In this document: piece after piece, positions 24,303-32,538 of the stretch
How positions within the stretch are numbered: position 1 is the stretch's first letter
How the letters are laid out: each line of letters begins with the position of its first letter
Source: Microbispora corallina
GTDB lineage: Bacteria; Actinomycetota; Actinomycetes; Streptosporangiales; Streptosporangiaceae
Length of the DNA stretch: 64,000 nucleotides
Direction: 5' to 3'
NCBI RefSeq assembly: GCF_016863035.1
Contig: NZ_BOOC01000048.1
Coordinates: 1-64,000, forward strand
The notes under the pieces: generated by a model
Told to the model about the DNA's origin: nothing
The model's input: only the letters and a program-made list of their open reading frames with translations
Databases searched by the model: none
Position numbers and translations under genes: made by a program

Positions 24303-25493
24303 CTAGGTCCAGATCCGCCCGAGCGCGCGAAGGATGTTGCCGCCGAGCACGGCCGTGATCTCGCTGTCGGACAGCCCCTCCCGCACGAGCAGTCCGCAGA
24401 TGTTGCCGAAGTTCTCGGTCGGGTTCTCCAGCCCGTCGACGTACTCGACCTTCTCGAAGGACGGACCCCCCGGGGCCGCGGCGCCCACCTTGAGCAGGTG
24501 CCCGAAGACGTCGTGCAGCCCGACGTGGTCGCCGTAGAGGGTGTCGGGCCCGAACGCGACGTGCTCGATGCCGACGAGGTCCGCGCAGTACCTGAAGTGG
24601 TCCATCACCGACAGGATGGTGTGCCGGGGATGGGCCGCGGACAGCGTCGTGTGGGGCGCCGCCGACATCCCGATGACTCCGCCCGTCTCGGCGACCGCGC
24701 GCAGGACGTCGTCCGGCTTCATCCGCGGCGTGTCCCACACGGCGCGCGCCCCGGCGTGCGTCATGAACACGGGGCGCTCGCTCGCGGCGCAGACGTCCAC
24801 GCCGGTCCGGTCCGAGGAGTGCGAGATGTCGATCGCCAGGCCCAGCTTGTTCATCCTGGCGACGGCGCGCCTGCCGAAGTCGGTGAGGCCGCCGTCCGTG
24901 GTCTCGTTCAGGCCGCTGCCCAGGGCGTTGGCCTCGGAGTAGGCGATGCCGATCTGCCGGAGGCCGAGGCCGTACAGGACGTCGAGACGGTCGAGCTCGT
25001 TCTCGATCGGCGTCGCCGCCTCCAGCCCGAACAGCAGCCCGACCTTGCCCGACGCGTGCGCGTGCTCGATGTCGCCCATCGTCCGGATCACGATCACGTC
25101 GCTCTGGTGGGCGACGTCGGCCTGGCGCATGCCGAGGTCGGTGACGACGTCGAGCCAGCGCCACGGCGCGTTGCCCGTCACGCAGGCCGTGCCGTCCATC
25201 ATGTTGTCGAACACGACGGTCATGCCCGAGGCGAGGAGGCCGGCGAACGCCGTGTGCTGGCGTCCGGTCCGGTTGTACTCCGGTGTCCGCCTCATGTCCG
25301 CGGGGAACCGGACGGGATGGTCGTGCAGGCTGATCACGACGTTGTCCCGCAGCAGCCGCGCGGCCCGTTCCCGTTCCGGCTCGCTCAGCCCGTCCGCGTA
25401 CGGCGGCACGCGGCCGAACTCGGGCGCCAGGTCGAAGGCCGGGAAGTCGACGCCGGGAGTGAGGTACCCGTACGACTCGTACCCGGTGGTCAT
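24303..25493 (-). CDS. Membrane-dipeptidase family (M19) hydrolase
   Basis: A 396-residue TIM-barrel metallohydrolase of the renal dipeptidase family, which acts on L-L and often L-D dipeptides. Zinc ligands can be placed in LLFGLEAATPIENE (bridging Glu), LAIDISHSSDRT (His), VFMTHAGARAVWD (His) and VAFGPDTLYGD (Asp). The usual first motif, GHND (HxD), reads ISLHDHP (HxH), an unusual substitution that may affect the metal site. There is no signal peptide. ATG 25493 overlaps the M20 gene stop as ATGA. Its company with M20, M55 and DUF885 enzymes suggests stepwise degradation of imported peptides. Confidence 0.88.
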   Translation of the reverse strand: MTTGYESYGYLTPGVDFPAFDLAPEFGRVPPYADGLSEPERERAARLLRDNVVISLHDHPVRFPADMRRTPEYNRTGRQHTAFAGLLASGMTVVFDNMMDGTACVTGNAPWRWLDVVTDLGMRQADVAHQSDVIVIRTMGDIEHAHASGKVGLLFGLEAATPIENELDRLDVLYGLGLRQIGIAYSEANALGSGLNETTDGGLTDFGRRAVARMNKLGLAIDISHSSDRTGVDVCAASERPVFMTHAGARAVWDTPRMKPDDVLRAVAETGGVIGMSAAPHTTLSAAHPRHTILSVMDHFRYCADLVGIEHVAFGPDTLYGDHVGLHDVFGHLLKVGAAAPGGPSFEKVEYVDGLENPTENFGNICGLLVREGLSDSEITAVLGGNILRALGRIWT

Positions 25494-26875
25494 CGCGTGA
25501 CGTCCGTCCGGACCTGCGCCAGCCGGTGCGGCCCGTCGGCGAGCAGCCGCCACAGGTGCTCCCAGGCGCGCATCCCCTCGCGCAGGCGGGAGATCCGCAT
25601 GAACTCGTTGGGCGCGTGCAGGTTCTCGTCGGCGGTGGAGAAGGAGAAGAACAGCGTCTTCGCGCCGAGGACCTCCTCGAACAGGGCCGTCGCGGGCAGC
25701 GTCCCCGCGATGACGGCCAGCAGGACGTCCTGGCCGGGGTAGACGTGCGCGAGCGCCTCGGTGGCGGCGCGGATCGACGGGTGGTCCGCGGGGATCGTGT
25801 ACGCGGGCACCCCGCCCTCGTCGGCCCGTACGGCGACGCGGACGCCGGGGATCTTCTGGGCGAGCACGTGGTCCACGATCGCCTGGAGCACCCGTTCCGG
25901 GCGCTGGCCCGGCACGAGACGGCAGGAGATGTGGGCGGTCGCGACGTGCGGGATCACCGTGTACTTGCCTCCGGCAAGGACGCCGTTGATCTCGAGGGTG
26001 GGACGCTCCCACAGCCGCTCCAGCGTGCTGTAGCCGGCCTCGCCGAAGAGGGCCTCGAGACCGAGGTCGTCCCTGTAGCGGTCCTCGTCGAACGGCACCG
26101 CCGCGATGGCGGCGCGGCGCTCGCCGCTCAGCTCGGGGATGCCGTCGTAGAAGCCGTCGACCGCGACCCGGCCGTCGGCCGTGTGCAGGCCGGCCAGGAT
26201 CTCGCTCAGGGCGTGCACCGGGTTGGCGACGGTGCCGCCGTAACGCCCGGAGTGCAGGTCGGTGCCGGCGCCGCTGACCTCGACATCGAGCGTCACCAGG
26301 CCCTTGGACGCGATCGACAACGAGGGCTCGCTCGGCCGCCACATCGCCCCGTCGGCCGAGATGACCAGGTCGGCCGCGAGTTCGTCCGCGTGCTCCCGCA
26401 GGTATGCGGGAAGGTGCGGGCTGCCGATCTCCTCCTCCCCCTCGAAGAGGAACTTCACGTTCAGCGGCAGCGCGCCCTCCTGCTCGATGAACGCCTGCGC
26501 CACCTTGAGCACGATGAAGACCGGGCCCTTGTCGTCGGTGACCCCGCGCCCGCGGATCACGTCGCCGTCGACGCGCAGCTCGAACGGCGGCGTGCGCCAC
26601 TCGGCGAGATCGCCGGTCGGCTGCACGTCGTAGTGGCCGTACACGAGGATGGTGGGAGCGCCCGGCGCCCCGAGCCACTCGCCCCGGACGACGGGGTGAC
26701 CCGCCGTGGCGACGACCCGTCCGTTGGCGAAGGACAACTGGGCCGCGAGCCATTGGGCCGCGGTCCGCATGGTCTGCTCGTCGGCGTCCCGGCTGACACT
26801 GGGCACCGCGACATACTCGGCGAGCTCGTCGAGGTAGGCGGCGTCGGTCGAATCAAAAGAGAGCATGTCCACCAT
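25490..26875 (-). CDS. M20 family dipeptidase (carnosinase/CNDP-like)
   Basis: A 461-residue M20 metallopeptidase. Ligands and catalytic residues are visible in LVYGHYDVQPTGDLAEW (His, Asp), GVTDDKGP (bridging Asp), LFEGEEEIGSP (catalytic and metal Glu) and VISADGAMW (metal Asp), with a lid domain in between. This type cleaves dipeptides, including unusual ones. ATG 26875 is chosen, with ATG 26866 a possible alternative, and no strong Shine-Dalgarno is seen for either. The start region overlaps the end of the SDR gene by about 23 bases, so translation is probably coupled. It is cytoplasmic. Confidence 0.9.
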   Translation of the reverse strand: MVDMLSFDSTDAAYLDELAEYVAVPSVSRDADEQTMRTAAQWLAAQLSFANGRVVATAGHPVVRGEWLGAPGAPTILVYGHYDVQPTGDLAEWRTPPFELRVDGDVIRGRGVTDDKGPVFIVLKVAQAFIEQEGALPLNVKFLFEGEEEIGSPHLPAYLREHADELAADLVISADGAMWRPSEPSLSIASKGLVTLDVEVSGAGTDLHSGRYGGTVANPVHALSEILAGLHTADGRVAVDGFYDGIPELSGERRAAIAAVPFDEDRYRDDLGLEALFGEAGYSTLERLWERPTLEINGVLAGGKYTVIPHVATAHISCRLVPGQRPERVLQAIVDHVLAQKIPGVRVAVRADEGGVPAYTIPADHPSIRAATEALAHVYPGQDVLLAVIAGTLPATALFEEVLGAKTLFFSFSTADENLHAPNEFMRISRLREGMRAWEHLWRLLADGPHRLAQVRTDVTR

Positions 26876-27551
26876 CAATCGAGAGGGTCTGACCGGTGAT
26901 CCAGGAGGAGGATTCGGAGACGAAGAACCGGACGCCGTGCGCGATGTCCTCCGGCCGGCCGAGCCGGCGCACCGCGATGCCTTCGACGAGCTCGGCCTGC
27001 CCCTGCTCGCCGTAGCTCTCCCACTGCTTGATCGTCGTGGGATTGGACAGGACGAACCCCGGCGCGATGCAGTTGACCGTGATGCCGAACCGCCCCAGCT
27101 CGTGCGCCATCTGACGGGTGAAGCCGATCTGCCCGGCCTTCGCGCTGGCGTAGGCCTGGATTCCGGTGAGGCTGACGCTGCGGCCCGCGCCCGACGAGAT
27201 GTTGACGATGCGGCCGAAGCCGCGCCGCTTCATCGCCGGCACCGCCGCCCTGGTGCACAGGAAGGTGCTGGTCAGATTGGCCGCGACCACGGCGGACCAG
27301 TCCTCGTCGCCGACCTCCTCCAGAGGGTGGTGGACCTGGCCGACCACCCCGCCGGCGTTGTTGACCAGGATGTCGACGTCGCCGATCTCGGCGAAGAAGG
27401 CGTTGACCGCGGACGAGTCCGTGACGTCCACCGTGTCCTTGTCGACGCCGTGCACCCGGGCCCCGTCCGCCTCGAGCGCGGCGGCGATGGCCGCCCCGAT
27501 GCCGTGGGCCGTGCCGGTGACGACGGCGACCCTGTCCCTGACCGCCGTCAC
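26853..27551 (-). CDS. Short-chain dehydrogenase/reductase (SDR)
   Basis: A 232-residue classical SDR. The cofactor motif TGTAHGIG, the NNAGG motif, the catalytic Ser in IVNISSGAG and the YxxxK motif in QAYASAKAG are all present, as is the closing ITGQTLSIDGGHALF. An acidic residue after the second strand (VDKDT) favours NAD(H). The GTG at 27551 overlaps the creatininase stop as GTGA. An ATG at 27563 sits directly on a purine stretch too close to act as its ribosome-binding site. Its substrate within the peptide operon, perhaps a hydroxy- or oxo-acid released from a conjugate, is unknown. Confidence 0.92.
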   Translation of the reverse strand: MTAVRDRVAVVTGTAHGIGAAIAAALEADGARVHGVDKDTVDVTDSSAVNAFFAEIGDVDILVNNAGGVVGQVHHPLEEVGDEDWSAVVAANLTSTFLCTRAAVPAMKRRGFGRIVNISSGAGRSVSLTGIQAYASAKAGQIGFTRQMAHELGRFGITVNCIAPGFVLSNPTTIKQWESYGEQGQAELVEGIAVRRLGRPEDIAHGVRFFVSESSSWITGQTLSIDGGHALF

Positions 27552-28261
27552 TGGTCGAGCCATCCCTTCTCGAGCAGCTCGCGGACCTCGGCGACACCGG
27601 CGTCCCACACGACCCGCATGTCCTCGTCGCTGCGCTGGTAGGCCCCGCCCAGGCTGCCGTCCGGGGACAGCTCCCTCATCTCGCGCGCGGTCACGTTGTC
27701 GGCCAGCGACCTCGGCAGGACCGGCGCGCTGCCGCCGGGGATCTCGGCGCCGTCGACCCTGGTCCAGGCGAAGTTCTCCAGCCAGGAGCCGTGGAACTGG
27801 TCGTCGTCGAACCTGGACGCGGCCTCCGCCGTCTTCGGCGCGTTGTACCAGCTGTGGAACAGCACCTCCACCCGTTCGGCGCGTGGCGCGCACACCCATT
27901 CGCGGATGAGGCCGGCGACGGGAGCGTTGCCGCCGTGGCCGTTGATCACCGCGATCCGCCGGAACCCCTGGTAGGCCAGGCAGTCCAGCAGGTCGCGGAT
28001 CACCTCGATGTAGGTGCTCATGCGCAGGCTCATGCTGCCCGGATACTCCACGAAGTACGGCGCCATGCCGAACGGTAGGACCGGCAGGACCGGCACCCCG
28101 AGCGGCTCGGCCGCCTCCACCGACACCCGCTCGGCCAGCACCGCGTCCGTCCCGAGCGAGAGGTACCCATGCTGCTCGGTCGACCCGACCGGGAGCACGA
28201 TGCGATCGTCGCGTAGGAGGTAGTCGGCGATCTGCATCCAGTTGCTGTCGAAGACCCGCAC
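27548..28261 (-). CDS. Creatininase-family amidohydrolase
   Basis: A 237-residue metallohydrolase of the creatininase fold. Metal-site residues lie in PVGSTEQHGYLSLGTDAVLA (Glu, His, Asp) and VINGHGGNAP (His), with the family's SMSLRMSTYIEVI-type segment between them. The usual GxHLP tract after EQHG is replaced by GYLSLG. Family members open cyclic amides or cleave peptide ends (for example creatinine and mycofactocin precursor). GTG 28261 follows GAGGA by four bases. As the first gene of the operon it may carry out an early ring-opening or deamidation of an imported compound, which is inference. Confidence 0.88.
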   Translation of the reverse strand: MRVFDSNWMQIADYLLRDDRIVLPVGSTEQHGYLSLGTDAVLAERVSVEAAEPLGVPVLPVLPFGMAPYFVEYPGSMSLRMSTYIEVIRDLLDCLAYQGFRRIAVINGHGGNAPVAGLIREWVCAPRAERVEVLFHSWYNAPKTAEAASRFDDDQFHGSWLENFAWTRVDGAEIPGGSAPVLPRSLADNVTAREMRELSPDGSLGGAYQRSDEDMRVVWDAGVAEVRELLEKGWLDQ

Positions 28262-28311
28262 CGGTCCTCACGCTCCGTTTCTCGCGATGCGAAGTGAAAC
28301 CTCAGTCGACC

Positions 28312-28325
28312 TTGACGGCCGTCAA
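28312..28325. promoter_or_regulatory. Perfect 14-base palindrome in the lrp/creatininase intergenic region
   Basis: TTGACGGCCGTCAA is fully self-complementary. It contains a -35-like TTGACG on each strand and lies 51 bases upstream of the creatininase operon and 178 bases upstream of the Lrp-type regulator. It is a good candidate operator for that regulator. Confidence 0.5.
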
Positions 28326-28502
28326 CTGTAAGGGGAGTTGGCTCACATACTAACCATTTGTCGCTCAAATACCAGCCCTGAACTCCAGTTGCATCCGGCT
28401 GCTTCCCCGCCTCCCCGGCCCTCGCGAGATGTGGCAGCCGTCATAGGGCCGACTTCGGTGGATCCGCTCTCCGCACTCCTCCGGCCGGGTAGCCTTCCCG
28501 CC

Positions 28503-29072
28503 ATGCCCCCTCGCCGCCGCTCTCCCGCACCGAGCACCTCGACCGCTCCGCTGCGTGATCTCGCCGAAAAGCCGGCCCAGTCGCCCCCTGTTCCACTCGA
28601 CGACGTGGACAAGCAGATACTCGTCCTGCTCAGCCAGGACTCCAGGCGCTCGCAGCGCGCGCTCGCCCGCGAGCTCGGGATGTCCGCCCCCGCCGTCGGC
28701 GAGCGCATCGCCCGGCTGGAACGTCTCGGCGTCATCCGCGGGTACGGCGTCCGTCTGGACTGGAGCGCGGCGGGATACCCGATGACGGTGTACCTGACGA
28801 TCACGGCCGTGCAGGGTTACCAGCAGCGGGACCTCGTCGAGGAGCTCGCGCTCATCCCCGAGCTGGAGGGGCTCGACATCGTCACCGGCGCGATCGACAT
28901 GCTGGCCCGGCTCCGGGTGCGCGACCACATGCACCTGCGGCAACTGCTCATGGACCGCATCTGGCAGATCGAGGGCGTGCAGCGCACCGAGACGGCGCTG
29001 AGCCTGGTGGAGATAGAGCCGAAGAACCTGGTGGCCGAGTTGCTGGCGGCTCCGTCCGGCGAGCCGGTCTGA
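28503..29072 (+). CDS. Lrp/AsnC family transcriptional regulator
   Basis: A 189-residue regulator with an N-terminal AsnC helix-turn-helix. LDDVDKQILVLLSQDSRRSQRALARELGMSAPAVGERIARLERLGVIRGYGVRLD fits the family closely, but here it is preceded by about 35 flexible residues. A C-terminal RAM-like ligand domain (VYLTITAV; IVTGAIDMLARLRVRDHMHLRQLLMDRIWQIEGV) binds amino acids in this family. ATG 28503 is supported by the family start, and a longer frame from 28338 lacks signals. It is placed divergent from the creatininase operon and convergent with the CoA-transferase gene, so it probably senses an amino acid released by these operons. Confidence 0.93.
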   Translation: MPPRRRSPAPSTSTAPLRDLAEKPAQSPPVPLDDVDKQILVLLSQDSRRSQRALARELGMSAPAVGERIARLERLGVIRGYGVRLDWSAAGYPMTVYLTITAVQGYQQRDLVEELALIPELEGLDIVTGAIDMLARLRVRDHMHLRQLLMDRIWQIEGVQRTETALSLVEIEPKNLVAELLAAPSGEPV

Positions 29073-29154
29073 GCGTCCCGGCCGCTCAGGGGGTACGTGC
29101 GGCTGTGCGAGGCGGGTCACGGACCTCGGGGCGGCGTGGTCATCAGGGGCGCCC

Positions 29155-30345
29155 TCACCGCGCCGCGGCGGCGCCGCGCAGTCGTTCGACGCGCTCCGCG
29201 TCGTACCCGAGCAGCTCGCCCAGGACGTAGTCGGCGTCCTCGTCCCGGCGGGGCGCACGGGTGTGCCGAGGTCGCTGCGCGCCCACCCTCAGCGGGCTCG
29301 CGACCTGCCGTACGGTGCCGAAATGGGGGTGGTCGGTTTCGACGACCATGCCGCGGGCGGCCGTGTGGGGGTCCCGCAGCGCCTCCGCCACGGTGTTCAC
29401 GGGGCCGCAGGGCACCCCGGCCGACCGCAGCAGGTCCAGCCAGTGCTCGCTCGGCGCGGTGGCGAACACCGCCTCAAGCTCGGCCAGCAGGGCGTCCGCG
29501 TTCCGCCGCCGGGCGGCGAAGTCCCGGTAGCGCGGGTCGTCCGGCCACTCCGGGTGCCCGAGGGCCTCGGCGAGGCGGCGGAAGAACTTCTCCTTCGGAC
29601 AGGCGACCACGATCCAGCCGTCCCCCGTGGGGAAGGCCTGGAAGGGGACGAGCGACGGATGGGCGGAGTGGTGGGTCCGCCGGGGCTCGAAGTCGCCGTT
29701 GAGCTGCCAGGCGGCGGGGTAGGTCAGCATCGAGATCGCCGTGTCGAACAGGCTGACGTCGCAGTCGGCGCCGACGCCGTCGCGGCGCGCGGCGTGCAGC
29801 GCCGCCAGGATCGACGCCGCCGCCACCAGCCCGCCCGAGTAGTCCACCAGCGAGAGCCCCGACTTGGTGGGCGGTCCCCCGGGCTCGCCGGTGAGGTCCA
29901 TCCAGCCGGCCATGCCCTGCAGCACGTAGTCGTACCCGGGTTCGGCGCTGCGCGGCCCCGTCATCCCGAACCCGCTGAGCGAGCTGCACACGATCGCGGG
30001 GTTGAGATGCTTCAGGTCGTCGTAGCGGATCCTCAGCTTGGCCGGGACGTCCCCCCTCAGGTTCGAGTGCACCACGTCGCTGACCCTGACCAGGTCCTCG
30101 AACACCGCACGACCCTCCGGCGCCGAGATGTCGAGGCTCAGGCTGCGCTTGTTGCGGTTGAACGTCTCGAAGAACAGGCTGTCCTCGCCGTGCTGCTCGG
30201 GAACGACGTACCTCCCGACGTCCCCCCCGGTGGACGGGTCCTCGATCTTGATGACCTCGGCTCCGAGGTCCGCCAGGTGCACGCTCCCGAACGGCCCGGC
30301 GCCGTACTGCTCGACCGCGATGATCCTCACGTCCTCCAGCGGCAT
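29155..30345 (-). CDS. Family III (CaiB/BaiF) CoA-transferase, candidate mesaconate CoA-transferase
   Basis: A 396-residue family III CoA-transferase. The N-terminus VRIIAVEQYGAGPFGSVHLADLGAEVIKIE and the catalytic Asp in PGYDYVLQGMAGWMDLTG near residue 135 are characteristic. GDGWIVVACPKEKFFRRLAEALG and GVPCGPVNTVAEALRD are further family blocks. Such enzymes move CoA between small carboxylic acids, and succinyl-CoA:mesaconate transferases belong to this family. It follows the methylaspartate lyase gene directly, sharing one base (TGATG). Mesaconate is therefore the natural candidate acceptor, though the family is too broad for certainty. It is the last gene of its operon. Confidence 0.9.
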   Translation of the reverse strand: MPLEDVRIIAVEQYGAGPFGSVHLADLGAEVIKIEDPSTGGDVGRYVVPEQHGEDSLFFETFNRNKRSLSLDISAPEGRAVFEDLVRVSDVVHSNLRGDVPAKLRIRYDDLKHLNPAIVCSSLSGFGMTGPRSAEPGYDYVLQGMAGWMDLTGEPGGPPTKSGLSLVDYSGGLVAAASILAALHAARRDGVGADCDVSLFDTAISMLTYPAAWQLNGDFEPRRTHHSAHPSLVPFQAFPTGDGWIVVACPKEKFFRRLAEALGHPEWPDDPRYRDFAARRRNADALLAELEAVFATAPSEHWLDLLRSAGVPCGPVNTVAEALRDPHTAARGMVVETDHPHFGTVRQVASPLRVGAQRPRHTRAPRRDEDADYVLGELLGYDAERVERLRGAAAAR

Positions 30346-31601
30346 CACGGCAGGACCATCTCCCGTCGCGCCGCGGCGATCGCCGCCACCCGTGCCATCT
30401 CGTTCCCCACGATCATCAGTCCCTCGTCCACTCCCATTCCGGGTTTGGCCAGCACCTGGCTCGCGCCGCAGGCCATCGCCACGTGGGCGCTGACCTGCGC
30501 CGAGCGGTCCGTCTCGTTGCACGTCCCGCCGCAGTAGGCCATGAGGCCGCGGTCGCGGACCAGCAGCAGCGCCTCGATGGCGTCGCCGATGCCGCCGAGA
30601 TCGGGCGTCTTGACGTGGATCACGTCGGCGGCGCCGTGATCGACGAACATCTCGATGTCCTCCAGCGTGTTGCACCACTCGTCGACCGCGATCTTCACCG
30701 GTGACCCCGTCCGCCGAAGTGCGGACCGGAGCCGCACGTACGCCTCGATCTGGGCCTCCCGGCCACCGGCGTCGATCGGGTGCTCCACGACCAGCTCGTG
30801 CGGGCCGGCGATCTCGCCCAGACGGGCGAGGTAGCCGGCGACCGCCTCGACGTCCCCGCCGAAGGCCAGGCCCACGGTGCCGTAGGTGTCGACGTGCAGC
30901 CGCGGCACGTAGGCGGCGTCGGGCCGCAGCGCGGCGATCCTCGCCACCAGCCACCGCAGGTAGTCCTCGAGGAGCTCGCCCCGGCGGCCCAGCTTGGCGT
31001 CGACGTTGTTGATCAGCCCGTGCGGCAGCACGTCCACCCGTTTGAGGATCATCTTTTCGGCGTTGGCGTAGCGGTCGTCGCCGGTCTGCGCGAACATCGG
31101 CACCGGTTCGAGGTCCACGCCCGTCGCGTACTCGTCGCGCACGACCTCGGCCATGGTGAGCCGGCGGCTCAGGGCGACGGCGTCGAGCAGCGCCTGCGTC
31201 ACGCCGTACCGGACGGCCGTGTGCAGCGGACCCGAGGCCGTGCGGCAGGCGTCGACCCGTCCGGCGAGCTCGCGGAACGAGCCGAGCTCCGCGCCCACCA
31301 GCATCGGTGCCAGATGCTCGTCGACGACCCGGGCGGCCTCCTCGGCGCGGAACAGCGGGTCGCGCCCGCCGGCGCCGCTGTACTGCACAGCGGCGCAGTC
31401 GCCGTGGGCCACCGAGCCGTCCTCCAGGAGCAGCAGGACCGACAGCGCCTCGCCGGCCTGCCGGATCGCGGAGAAGCCCGGTGTCACCGGGACACCCGAG
31501 TAGGCGAAGCCGTCGTGCTCGGCCCCCGCCCTGATGGCCGCCTGGTCGTCGGCGAAGAAGCCGGTGCGGACCGGGCGGGTCAGCACGCTGACGATTCTCA
31601 T
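30345..31601 (-). CDS. Methylaspartate ammonia-lyase (3-methylaspartase)
   Basis: A 418-residue enolase-superfamily lyase. It carries AVQYSGAGGRDPLF, PMFAQTGDDRYANAEKMILK, VDVLPHGLINNV (His base), LHVDTYGTVG (metal Asp), VVEHPID (metal Glu), AVDEWCNTLED (metal Asp), HVKTPDLGGI (Lys base) and AYCGGTCNETDRSAQ. It would remove ammonia from 3-methylaspartate to give mesaconate. From memory of the clostridial enzyme, a substrate-binding Gln two residues before the catalytic Lys is replaced here by His, so substrate preference might differ. It lies between the M55 D-aminopeptidase and the CoA-transferase genes. No glutamate mutase gene is nearby, so the amino acid probably comes from degradation of a peptide. 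Confidence 0.9.
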   Translation of the reverse strand: MRIVSVLTRPVRTGFFADDQAAIRAGAEHDGFAYSGVPVTPGFSAIRQAGEALSVLLLLEDGSVAHGDCAAVQYSGAGGRDPLFRAEEAARVVDEHLAPMLVGAELGSFRELAGRVDACRTASGPLHTAVRYGVTQALLDAVALSRRLTMAEVVRDEYATGVDLEPVPMFAQTGDDRYANAEKMILKRVDVLPHGLINNVDAKLGRRGELLEDYLRWLVARIAALRPDAAYVPRLHVDTYGTVGLAFGGDVEAVAGYLARLGEIAGPHELVVEHPIDAGGREAQIEAYVRLRSALRRTGSPVKIAVDEWCNTLEDIEMFVDHGAADVIHVKTPDLGGIGDAIEALLLVRDRGLMAYCGGTCNETDRSAQVSAHVAMACGASQVLAKPGMGVDEGLMIVGNEMARVAAIAAARREMVLP

Positions 31602-32422
31602 TCGACCAGCCCCCGGCAGAGCAGGACGACGGTGATGAAGGTCTGGTAGATCCACAGCGGGTCGTCTCCGACGATGACCGCCGACAGGTCCCCGGTGCGC
31701 TCGACGCCGGCGATCCTCGCGGCCAGCTCGCAGTAGTCGCTGCTGCGGAAGGACAGACCCAGCGTCACGGGGACGCCGACGGGTGGCGGCGCCGCGCCGG
31801 GCAGTCCCTCGACGGCCTCGCGCGCCCGCTCGCGGATCAGGTCCCTCGCCGCCTCCGGGTGCAGCGCCTCGGCGGAGAACCTGGACACCGACCGCTTCAC
31901 GACCGCGGTCCTGATGCCGGGGCAGAACCGCTCGGTCTCCTCGGCCGTCGTCGCGTCGCCCGTCACCAGCACGATCGGCACGCCGTACGCGGCCGCGACG
32001 AGCGCGTTGACGCCCGCCTCGCCGGCGACCACTCCGTTGACCGTGACCTCGGCGAACGCCATGGGGAAGTAGGTGTGCGACAGGACCGACCCCCTGCTGC
32101 CCATCGAGCCGTGGTACGACACCAGGAAGACGGCGTCGTAGCTCGCGTCGAGCCCCTGCATCATGTACATGGGCTTGTAGCGGCCCGACAGGTAGCCGGC
32201 GCGTCCGGCGAGGGCGTCCGGTTTCAGGTTCGCCATCTTCGAGTGCGCGTCGTTCACCAGGAACTCCGTGGCGCCCGCCTGCATGGCGCCCTCGATTGCG
32301 GCGTTGATCTCCCCGGTCAGCAACTCGGTGTAGTAGGGGTACTGCGACCCGCCGGCGACGCACTGGTCCCAGTCGACGACGCCGGCGGTCCCCTCCATGT
32401 CGGAGGAGATGAAGATCTTCAC
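31598..32422 (-). CDS. M55 family D-aminopeptidase (DppA-type peptidase)
   Basis: A 274-residue zinc D-aminopeptidase of the M55 family. Metal-binding residues are visible in FISSDMEGTAGV (SxDxEG motif), LVNDAHSKMANL (His) and VSYHGSMGSRG (His). Family enzymes such as Bacillus DppA are decameric and release D-amino acids, notably from D-Ala-D-Ala-type peptides. The GTG at 32422 overlaps a 39-codon mini-ORF stop by 4 bases, and the end overlaps the lyase start by 4 bases. It lies in the same operon as a peptide importer, as in Bacillus dpp, which points to uptake and cleavage of peptides with D-residues. Confidence 0.92.
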   Translation of the reverse strand: MKIFISSDMEGTAGVVDWDQCVAGGSQYPYYTELLTGEINAAIEGAMQAGATEFLVNDAHSKMANLKPDALAGRAGYLSGRYKPMYMMQGLDASYDAVFLVSYHGSMGSRGSVLSHTYFPMAFAEVTVNGVVAGEAGVNALVAAAYGVPIVLVTGDATTAEETERFCPGIRTAVVKRSVSRFSAEALHPEAARDLIRERAREAVEGLPGAAPPPVGVPVTLGLSFRSSDYCELAARIAGVERTGDLSAVIVGDDPLWIYQTFITVVLLCRGLVE

Positions 32423-32538
32423 AGCGGCACGCTCCTCTGGAGCACGGACAGGGCGGAGCCGCGGCGGGCGGGTACGTCCACGGCCGCGGGGAGGCCGGCC
32501 TCGCTCCGCTCGCGGTCGACGACGACTGGACCGCTCAC
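32419..32538 (-). CDS. 39-residue mini-ORF translationally coupled between ABC ATPase and M55 genes
   Basis: A small frame (begins VSGPVVVDRERSEAGLPAAV) starts with a GTG that overlaps the ATPase stop as GTGA. Its own TGA overlaps the M55 start as GTGA, so it fills the gap exactly in register with a coupled operon. The product is a short basic peptide without a recognisable family, signal or membrane helix. It may be a true micropeptide, the remnant of a lost gene, or a ribosome bridge that couples translation. No homology can be asserted. Confidence 0.5.
   Translation of the reverse strand: MSGPVVVDRERSEAGLPAAVDVPARRGSALSVLQRSVPL

Noticed and set aside
28338-28502. N-terminal extension of the Lrp regulator
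   Set aside because: The extra 55 residues are low-complexity, and the start at 28503 gives a protein of normal family size.
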